64,000 bases of DNA from Moniliella sp. 'wahieum' (lineage: Eukaryota; Basidiomycota; Moniliellomycetes; Moniliellales; Moniliellaceae). A program made the position numbers and the translations under genes. The notes under the pieces were generated by a model. It saw only the letters and a list, made by a program, of their open reading frames with translations. It made no database searches and was not told where the DNA came from. This document shows, piece after piece, positions 56,287-64,000 of the stretch; the stretch's first letter is position 1; each line of letters opens with the position of its first letter. The DNA is taken from assembly GCA_003971905.1 (NCBI GenBank), contig RSEE01000030.1, positions 134,001-198,000 of the forward strand. The letters are read 5' to 3'.

Positions 56287-56832
56287 TTACTGGAGGAGCA
56301 GCTGGAGGAGCAGCTGGAGGAGCAGCCGCCCTGCCGGCTGGTGCGGTGTCGGCGGATATCCTGGCGTGGCTGAAGCCGGGGTCCAAGGCTCCGAGATGGG
56401 GAGGCCGGAAGAGACGTTGGTGGCCGCAGGGGTGCTTTGCGGGCGGAGTGGGTGGGGGATATGGAGATGGCGGAGAGAGCCAAACAGATGGGAGATGCGG
56501 TGCGGGGCAGCATGACGGGCAGAGCGAGGAGGGGTGTCGATGCGGGTATGGGCTCGGGCTCGGGCTCGGGGATGTGCAGGTGGACGCGGGGGGCGTGGGA
56601 AGGACTCGGGAACTGGAGAAGTAGGGGTCGTCGTCCAGGAGGAAAAAGGGAGAACTGGAGTCCTCGCTGGGTCGGTCGGTGGGGAGGAGACCGAGGCGGC
56701 GGGGCAGTAGCGCCTCTCCTCGGGGCTCAGGAAGGGGTTGGTGTTGGCGGGGACGCGGGGGCGGGGGGCCGCGAGGTTGGGCGTGGTGGAGGCGGGGAGC
56801 ATGCGGGGAGAGGACGCGGGGTGGAGGGACAA
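56287..56832 (-). CDS. Hypothetical proline/serine-rich protein
   Basis: Frame opening MSLHPASSPRMLPASTTPNL, then VPANTNPFLSPEERRYCPA and long Pro/Ser/Thr-rich sequence ending in Leu/Gln repeats from a CTCCAGCTG tandem. The NPFLSPEE segment looks like real coding sequence, but there is no domain. It may be a separate gene or the disordered N-terminal part of the OTU gene immediately downstream. Confidence 0.3.
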   Translation of the reverse strand: MSLHPASSPRMLPASTTPNLAAPRPRVPANTNPFLSPEERRYCPAASVSSPPTDPARTPVLPFSSWTTTPTSPVPESFPRPPRPPAHPRARARAHTRIDTPPRSARHAAPHRISHLFGSLRHLHIPHPLRPQSTPAATNVSSGLPISEPWTPASATPGYPPTPHQPAGRLLLQLLLQLLLQ

Positions 56833-57624
56833 AGGAGAGACGAGGGCGGTGCTGGCCCGCGAGGACAGGGGACGGCGGAGATGAGCCGGGGCAACGCAGC
56901 GAGACTGAGTTCAGTCTGGATGCTGATGGGCAAGCAGGGCGGGCCAGCGCAGAAACAGCATCCGATGGCACTCGCCGTGCTCAGCCAGGGCGGTGGTGTG
57001 CGCGCTGGAACGGACTGGACGCCGATGCTCATCGGAGGGGATGTCACATGTGACATGTGATGGCACATGTCGCTCCCATGCCTCTGTCCTCCGCGGAGAC
57101 CACCCAAATGGGCGGACACCCGCGCATCAGCCCGACAGACACACCGGCGCTGGGCCCATTCCGCCGCCTGCGCACCGTGCCTGGGCCCGCCAGCGGCCAG
57201 GCCATCGCGCCACAATCCCTCTGTCCCTTGTCCCCGACAACCCCGGTAAACTCCAGCAAAGCTCCGCGTGCTCTGGGCCACCCAGAACGCGCTGATGCGC
57301 CCTTGTCCAAGTACGTATTGACCAGTGACCAGTGACCGGTGACCGCGCGCCGAAGCCTGCCGAAGCCATGCCTGAGATTGCTTCAATTCAGGCCCCCGCC
57401 TATTCTTCTCTGATGCATGATGCACTGAAGCACTGATGCACTGATGCATGATGCGATCTCTCTGAGCCTGAGCCTCTGAACGGTTCACGTTAATCAATTG
57501 CTGAATTGCCCGAAGTCCCATAGAGCACCAAATCGGACACGAAAGCACTCCATCCTTTCTGCAACGTATTTTATTCCTGGAGGCGACGAACAACGCGATC
57601 GAGACGGATGCAGCAAAAAGGAAT
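56833..57624. other. Intergenic region
   Basis: No gene recognised. Contains a short GATGCACTGA-type repeat (about 57410-57455). The T-run at 57615-57619 is the probable terminator of the adjacent tRNA-Trp on the minus strand. Confidence 0.5.
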
Positions 57625-57721
57625 TGACCCCTACCCGATTTGAACGGATGACCTTGAGGATAACCCCGTGGTTGAACACCATTAACTGGAATCTCACGCG
57701 CTACCGCTGCGCCAAGAGGCC
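57625..57721 (-). tRNA. tRNA-Trp (CCA) with intron
   Basis: Acceptor GGCCTCT/AGGGGTC, D-arm GCGCAGCGGTAGCGC, T-arm ATCCG TTCAAAT CGGGT, discriminator A. Loop starts TTCCAG, giving anticodon CCA, followed by an intron of about 25 nt. The anticodon stem TGAGA/CCTCA has an A-C mismatch at its last pair, which may be an error. Five T residues follow (57615-57619). Confidence 0.85.
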
Positions 57722-58642
57722 ATTGAAGGCTCTGCGGCGTGGTCGCTTTCTGCCTTATCGAGTTGCTTTCATGGTCTTCAGGCAGAGAAGGAGAATCAAG
57801 GCCATCAGAGTCGCTGCTCCCCGCCATGGGAACACGGGGTTTGGTTCCTTCTACGCCAACGTGCCGGAGTACAATTTATACATTAGTGACATGTTCTTGT
57901 GATGTGCTTGGTCTAAAGAGAGACGGTTATTGATTTGGGGCCTCTTGTGGGTTACATACGGCTTACCGCCATTTGCCAACTTCATATCAAACCACCTTCT
58001 CCAGGGGTCTATCAATCAGCGGCGGTTGTTCCTCATTCCCGGCTGTGAGAATGCCAGGCAATCAATGCGCATGAACATTCTATTAGGACCCGCATCTGAA
58101 CGCCGAGAGGAGAGAGCCAACACTCCCTTAAACGCTACACCGTACACCGTAGGGCAAAATAATACGTCCTTGTCCATGCGATGCACGATTCACGAATACA
58201 CACGGACAGAAGGTCAGTATCAGGGATAGCTCTCAGTTCGCGAAATTGGTTAATATCAGGATGAGAAAAGGTCACTGAGTTTGTTCGCCTGTAACGCGAT
58301 GTAACGCGTAACGACCGACCACAGCGCAGTGTGGCCCACTTATTTCATTGCTGACTTCCTCCGCTTCTTTTGGACCTTGTCTCGGTCGCGCTGAAGTTGG
58401 TTGCGGTGCGAGATTCTGCGGGCGTTGCGACCAGGCCGATGATCGATGAGGCTGAGGCAGCAAAGGGGAGGAAACATGCACACACCAATCAACCCGGGCG
58501 GGTGACACTGCGACCTTATCGTTCCGCCCGCGGATTTGTACTGGCAATTAAAACCCACGCCACCACTTACATTCGCCGACAGGTCGCGCACGGGAGGTTG
58601 CTTGCCTCGCCCCCCCCATCTTCTCCACCGCACTCTTCCCAC
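57722..58642. other. Intergenic region, RDS3 promoter
   Basis: No gene recognised on either strand. The right end (58600-58640) is CT-rich before the RDS3 start. Confidence 0.5.
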
Positions 58643-59022
58643 ATGTCCAGTACGTCGTCTCCGTCCTACTTCCCGGGTAGTATACTTACACCTTTTCTGT
58701 GTAGACACAACCGACTTGGTCATGTGCCGCAAGATGCCGGCGTATCAATTGGAGACTGTGCAGAAATGCGATGGCAAATGTCCCGTGTGCGATCGGTCGG
58801 CCCTCGGTTGCCGAGCACGTCTGTGACGAATGCAGTTTTGGCACATACGCCGCAAGTGCCTGATTTGTGGTTCGACGGCCGTGTCCGACGCCTATACTGC
58901 GCCGAATGCGTCCGGCTGGAAAAGGATCGCGATGGTTGTCCCAAAATTGTCAACTTGGGCACCTCCCGCGTTGACCAGTTTACCAACGCAAAGCACAAAA
59001 GACCAGTTTCCATCGTGGGTGA
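58643..59022 (+). CDS. RDS3: SF3b subunit PHF5A/Rds3 (splicing factor)
   Basis: Small zinc-binding subunit of U2 snRNP SF3b that helps hold the branch-site pocket. ATG at 58643 is followed after seven coding bases by a 55-nt intron (58650-58704). The spliced start reads [15 protein letters not shown], then [61 protein letters not shown] and a basic end. The CxxC pairs of the knotted zinc fold are present. About 108 residues, the family length. Frame changes near 58738, 58770, 58800, 58850, 58905 and 58980 all look like single lost bases. Stop TGA at 59020-59022. Confidence 0.93.
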
Positions 59023-59578
59023 CCTCGGTGACCGACCAACTATGGCACTGGTACGTGCTGTCGAATGTTACGACGTTCACTTGTACACCCCCTTCTCGCT
59101 CTCCCAACAACCTGTTCTGTCCTCTACCTTAAATATACCGCGTCGCCTGCATCCGCCTCAGTCTGCTTCCCGGCCCTTTTACCGGCCAATAAGCAGCCCA
59201 TCGTAGATGGCCTGATCAGGCTAGGCTGTTCTGCGGCAGGCGAAAAAGGATCATTCACATGAGCATCCAAGAAGCTCAGTCTCCACACAAGTGGTGGCCG
59301 GTGGACAAAAGGGGGCGAGAAGCAATCATCCGAGACGGTAATTCTTATAGTGAGGCAGAGGAAGCACGGAACAAAGAGTGAAACGCTGAGAATCCCAGAA
59401 GGCGTCGAGACTGAAGAACGCGAATCAAAAGTCACATAAAAGAGACAGAGGGGAGACATGGGGAGGGAGAAAACCCTCTTTCCCCCTTACGGGAGGGGAA
59501 ACTAATTAGTGCCAGGTCCGCGACTCCTGCAGTGCCGAACCACTCAGTTGGACCCAGCTCTGGTCCAAGCTCGGGCCC
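59023..59578. other. Convergent intergenic region
   Basis: 3' flanks of RDS3 (+) and the DUF1776 gene (-). No gene recognised. Confidence 0.5.
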
Positions 59579-61507
59579 TCAGACCCAGCCGAGGCCGATC
59601 CCCATGCTGCGAAGCAGCCGGGGTCGAGCCTTGGGAGGTGACCTCGTGCTCAGTCGTAGGACCGGCGCTGGAGCTTGCTGCCAGTGAGGACACCAGGGCG
59701 ACTCGCCAGCATGGGGCGCGGCACTACTTCCGAGCCACGGCGAGTTGCCGACATGGTCCTCCTCCTCGTCGAACGCTGAGGAAGGGGCAGAGCGAAGCAC
59801 ATCATCATCGTCTGCACTGCTCCCTGTCTCAAGGGAAGAAGGAACGTCCAGTTCGGCGATTCCAGTGCTCGAATCTCCAGGGGTTGGACGAGGCGTCGAC
59901 CCATGGAGCGTGCGGCCCAGATCGTAGTTCCCACTGCGCTCCGACTGGGGTTCCCGATCCCGCTTGACCACCACAGTGTTGGCCGAACTTCGGCGGCGAG
60001 AGGACACCGACGGGCGATGGATCCCAGTCTTGAGAGTGCGCGAGATACTCGACGCAGTACCATACAATCTCTCGAGCCATTCTTTTGCTGCCGGAGGTAG
60101 AAGGATAAAGAGAGCACGGTGAAGCTGAGCCAAAGCCAGCTGCAAAGGAGCAAAATGAACCCCATCGCTGGACCGGGAAGCGGCACTTGCGTCATGGGTG
60201 GGAGTGGACGGCTAGCGTCGGCGGCCAGAATCAAATCGGCCACAGTGCTTGCAGCGCGGGAAACAGTGGCATCCTTAGTGGCCCACGGTGCCTTGGCAGG
60301 AATGGAGGGGATGGAAATGATGCTAAACTTTAGCGTCCGATTGCCTGCAGCTGCTCCTTGTCCATCGATCGCTGATTTGCACAACGCTGTAGCGGCAGTC
60401 GCAGCACTATCAGTCACCAGCGAAGCCACGGAGCTCGTGTCGACCTTGGCGGAGTCACCGTCAATAAGGGTGAGCACAGTGAGCGGTGCCAGCTGCTCGG
60501 GGTTTTGGCTCGTCAAACGTTGGGGACCGGATCGCACCTCGGGAAGAAGTGTCAAAATGGCCGAGATGGGCGCCGTGACATGAGCGCTAAGCACCCGCTG
60601 GAAATTGGCGCCGACATGAGCCGGGTTGGTATCGGCACCAGGGAAATCCGCCGGGGACACATACGACAAGGCATTGATGATCCCAATTAATGTCGCACCA
60701 TCGCCAGGACGGGCAAAGGGGTCCCCCGTTGCACCCAGGGGAAATCGCAACGACAGGGCTGACTTCACCTGCCCAACAAACTGTCAATCGAGCGGGGGAG
60801 CGAAGAAAGATCAAAGTGCCGCACCGCAACGTACCCGCGGCTGGAGGGCAAGATGTGGGCATCAAACGTCTTGAGACTGGTGCTGGAGCTTACACCAGCA
60901 ATGACGATTAAGCCTTGCGACGTCAGATCGAGCACCAGTGCCCGCCCAGAGGCGTGTCGGCACCCAAAATGACAACCGCCTCCCGACGGATTCCGTTGCG
61001 TACACGGGCAGGACGGCGTAAGGAGCTTTGCTGGCCCGTAGCCTTGGCTACTAACGCCTGAGCTTGGGTGGGATGCATATGCATGTAGGCCAATCCAAGG
61101 CCCACCGAGGCAGCTGAAACGCCAGCTACAAAGGCAATGGGATGGTCTTGGACCCAGCCCATAGTGGAACGAACCACCCCTGACGCCACCTGAGATGAAG
61201 GCGGAGTTGGCGTGGGGATTTGGGGTGGCGGTGAGACGATGAGTTCTTGGATCGGCTCTTGGATCTCGGCGAGGCTAGGGCCCTGCATCTCGGGCGGACC
61301 GTATCGCGCAAGCTCCTGATAAAGGGCAGAGTAGTACTCGTGCAGCTTATCAGTTATCTGCTGCGGCATCTCCCGCTGCGGGCCCGGAAAGGCAGCAGAG
61401 CCAGAGTCAGTGTTCAGAACGAGGGGAGAAGGGCAAGATGGGATACGCACCAAGCCCTGGGGCCACTGGTTCTCGATCCAGTCCTCAACATCGGCCAAGC
61501 TAGGCAT
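59579..61507 (-). CDS. DUF1776 fungal SDR-like protein (yeast YNL181W family)
   Basis: Fungal family related to short-chain dehydrogenases; the biochemical role is not established. Starts MPSLADVEDWIENQWPQGLV. A membrane-like segment IAFVAGVSAASVGLGLAYMH is followed by VVILGADTPLG, the Rossmann glycine motif, then LTSQGLIVIAGVSSSTSLKT, VRHFDLSSLPRSIDSLL, GIINALSYVSPADFPG, NFQRVLSAHVTAPISAILTL and a second hydrophobic segment (GFILLLCSWLWLSFTVLSL). A long Ser/Arg-rich tail follows KEWLERLYG, ending LRSMGIGLGWV. About 640 codons, longer than yeast's, because of the tail. Frame changes near 60920, 60800 and 60080. Confidence 0.85.
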
Positions 61508-62953
61508 AGTGGAGGGGCAGATGTGGGTAGGGGAGCAGGTGAAGGGGGGTGGCGTTAGGTGGATCCGGGAGCGAAGATGCTTTTGACGGTGAGAGGCCTA
61601 GGCTGCCAGGGAGGGGTGGACGGAGCGGAAGCAATGGGCAAGGGCGATGGGCGCACAGATGGAGGCTTCGAGGCGGTGGCCCAGAGGCAGGGGTGGCGGC
61701 AGGGGTGGCGGTGGCGGTGGCGGGAGCACATCATCCATCATCGGCCTGGCGCCCGCACTTATATGGCGGCCCCGACCCGACTGATAGCAGCATGCACATA
61801 CTAATGGCCCTTGCGCAGATAAAGCAGCCGCCGCCATCATTGCAATCTTGCAACATCCTTGCCGCCCGTGGTGGGTGGCTCGGCGCCAGTGTCGGCGAAA
61901 GGCGTGCTTACCCAATGCGCATGTGAATGCCTTTGCGGCGGACGGCTGCCCGCTGGGTTGCCACAAACGGCAGGAAACGCATATAACGCGTAAAAGATGT
62001 GTGTTTAATCACCGTGTTCTGCCGGCCTGGCTCCACCTCCGTATCCCCTCCAAGCTTCACCCTTCGCCTTCAGCGCATCCACCCCCATGTCCCGGCCATC
62101 CTCCGAGCACAGATCTCAGCCCGCCTTATGCTGCCTGATTCAGGTTCTTTCCCCACCACTGTGCGCATGCCATCAAGTGGCGCAGTACAGCTCCTAAGTA
62201 GTTCTGAGACCCACCTTGTCCGCAGAAAACTGCCGCTTTGTTGTGATGAGCATTAAGGAACGAAGACGCCCAGCTCTGTGCTCGATGCAACTGTTCCAAA
62301 AAACCGGGAACCCCGAAATTTGCCACTAACCCAACGTTTGCGGCCAAGCAGGGGGACAAGGAGCGACCTCATGCTGCTGCTGCTGCTTCTGTTCGAGAAA
62401 GTATTGAAGAAGAAACCAAAGAAGGAAGAACAGGCAGCTGCGGCAGCTGCAGCCAAAGTAGCGGGGAAAAGGGTAAGCTGATGTCAAACCCTGGGAACCA
62501 CAGAGCATGGGGCGAACGACGTGCATGCCCTTGGTTGCCCGTCTCCAGTTGACGGAAATTGTGTGTCGCGCTTGCATCATCTGCTGCAGTAGTACCACAT
62601 CTTCAACGCGAATGCGCTTTGTGGTCCAGCAATAAACATAGCCACTTCATCCGCCTCATTGGAGGGCCAATAGAGTGGGCATAGGTGAATGGCCATCTGA
62701 TCTGTTCAGGGCTAGGCGAAGGAACGCCAATCACAAATGGCCGCCCCTCATTCGTAAATCTGAGCGCTACTGGGTTATGCTGAGGGCTGAGGCTCAGCAC
62801 TACCAATAATTTCTTTTCTTTCACTCTCGCATGCACTCACCCTCCGGTTCCTTCGCGTAGACACTGTTCTGTATTCCCTCCCTAGTCAACTACCGCACCA
62901 TTGATATGGTAGTATGCAAGATGTGCCTCAATGTTATGGAAGGCAAATGCAAG
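61508..62953. other. Intergenic region, 1.4 kb
   Basis: Contains the DUF1776 promoter. A CTG/CTGCAG-rich segment at 62370-62460 encodes Leu or Ala runs in different frames and a Lys-rich stretch (KVLKKKPKKEEQ), but no complete gene can be supported. Confidence 0.45.
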
Positions 62954-64000
62954 TTACTCTTCGTCTTCTTCCTCGTCCACCCCTTCGTCAGCAACCTTGA
63001 TAATCTCGCCTTGGGCCCGCCTTGCTCGAGACGTTGACGCTGCTGAGGTGTGAGCACCTTTTGCAGTCGATCGCCAAAGGTCTTGCGCACACCAACGTTG
63101 GAGAGCGCGTCCCAAATCCGCAAGACACCCTTGGACCCGGCACAGGCGATCGTCATGGGGTCATTGGGAGAGAAGGACGCTGAAAAGACGCGACCGGCAT
63201 CCAGATCGCGATTGGTAACGAGGCTGATACTTTGAGGTGTAGCATTGCCGGTACCTACAGCGTCCGACAAGGACCAGATCTTGGTCTGCCGATCAGCACC
63301 TCCCGTCAACAAGCACCCGGCACGAGCGGGTTGATCTGGATCGAAGTGCAGGCCGACTCGTGCGCAGACAACGTCCACAGTGCTTCAGCCCCAGCTCCCG
63401 GTGCAAGTGCTTTGGCCTCAGCGGCCGAGCCGCTGCGGAGCTTGCGCTTGTCAAACGCCTGCACCAAGCCATTCTCCATCGAAGCCAAAAACTGGTTGGA
63501 GTGCCAGGGGTCCCACTGCACGCTTTCCACGTCCGAGGCCACCTTGGCAAACACTCCCGCATCCGGCGAGCGCGTGTCAAACACCCGCAAGGACCCATCA
63601 AATGACCCCGTTAGTAGCGTTGCCGCCGCATCCGCCCCCATGGATCCCACCGAGGAGCCTGAAGTGTCCCAGGCCACGGCCTGGATCTTGTCCGAATGGA
63701 CATTGTCGTATGACCGCAGTGCCGATCCGTGCTTTCCACTTGTAGGCGGTCAGTCCCAAGCTTGACTGTCTTATCCGCACTGACCGAGGCAAGGATCGAC
63801 CTTGCCACCCGGTTCCACGACAGACCTAGCACAGCGTCCACGTGATGGGTTGGGTTGGCGACCCGTTGCGCCTTTTGACGACGCTTTTTCTTCCCTGTAC
63901 CGAGGGGCATGTCCAGGTTTTTGGTCAGGTCCCTCCTTCCCAGAATCGCATCAGGAAGGCAGCCTCAACCACATCCATCGACCAGATCTCAATCTCTGGG
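62954..64000 (-). CDS. PWP1: PWP1, WD40 ribosome-biogenesis protein (3' part)
   Basis: Nucleolar WD-repeat protein needed for pre-rRNA processing. The 5' end lies beyond the window. The visible part begins PEIEIWSMDVVEAAF, then KKKRRQKAQR, HHVDAVLGLSWNRVARSILA, SVSADKTVKL, LTGSFDGSLRVFDTRSPDAG, DVESVQWDPWHSNQFLASME, LTGGADRQTKIWSL, SASFSPNDPMTIACAGSKGV and RIWDALSNVGVRKTFGDRL. It ends with the acidic tail IIKVADEGVDEEEDEE then TAA at 62954-62956. Frame changes near 63030, 63350, 63750 and 63930. Confidence 0.93.

Noticed and set aside
1-64000. Reading the frame-broken genes as pseudogenes
   Set aside because: Too many essential single-copy genes are affected in the same way, with no decay around the breaks.

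Overview
The window is nuclear DNA of a fungus, most likely a basidiomycete with few introns (Ustilaginomycotina-like; the placement is inferred from gene architecture and is tentative). It holds fungal or fungal-type genes: ARO8-type aminotransferase, MCH1, GPI18, SNX4/ATG24, DUF1776 and a DAL5-type permease. Introns are short (about 54-101 nt) with GTACGT, GTATGT or GTRAGT donors and CTGAC or CTAAC branch points. Three tRNA genes each carry an intron after position 37. No CRISPR, prokaryotic operon or virus-like element was recognised.

Layout: 1-1.9 kb, no gene seen. 1.9-5.9 kb, two PLP aminotransferases (-). 7.1-8.2 kb, RPL7 (+). 8.8-11.7 kb, a large LIM-domain protein (+). 11.7-15.6 kb, gene-poor, with AAGCTTG and GGCCTAA micro-repeats. 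15.6-17.4 kb, a divergent YTH-domain protein (+). 18.0-27.8 kb, three consecutive (-) trafficking/autophagy genes: clathrin heavy chain, SNX4/ATG24 and ATG6/Beclin. 28.5-29.7 kb, RPS27 and RPL19 head to head. 30.1-36.0 kb, NDUFAF2-like, DUT1, GPI18/PIG-V and MCH1-like. 36.7-43.1 kb, a DAL5-family permease, a DHHC palmitoyltransferase and a quinone oxidoreductase. 43.9-50.5 kb, two TGL2-like lipases flanking tRNA-Val and a second LIM gene. 51.2-54.1 kb, tRNA-Leu, acidic ribosomal protein P1 and a divergent beta-tubulin. 55.3-64 kb, an OTU protease, tRNA-Trp, the PHF5A/RDS3 splicing factor, a DUF1776 protein and the 3' part of PWP1.

Most genes are ordinary housekeeping functions. Ribosomal protein and ribosome-biogenesis genes (RPL7, RPS27, RPL19, P1, PWP1) are spread through the window. 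All four ribosomal protein genes carry TAGGGTT boxes about 75-125 bp upstream of the start codon, suggesting shared Tbf1/telobox-type control. Clathrin, SNX4 and Atg6 sit side by side on one strand and act in related endosome, retromer and autophagy steps.

A caution applies throughout. Almost every conserved gene, including essential ones, is interrupted by single-base frame changes, often in short homopolymers. The pattern fits indel errors in an unpolished assembly far better than pseudogenes. CDS spans below run from start to stop over these frame changes.
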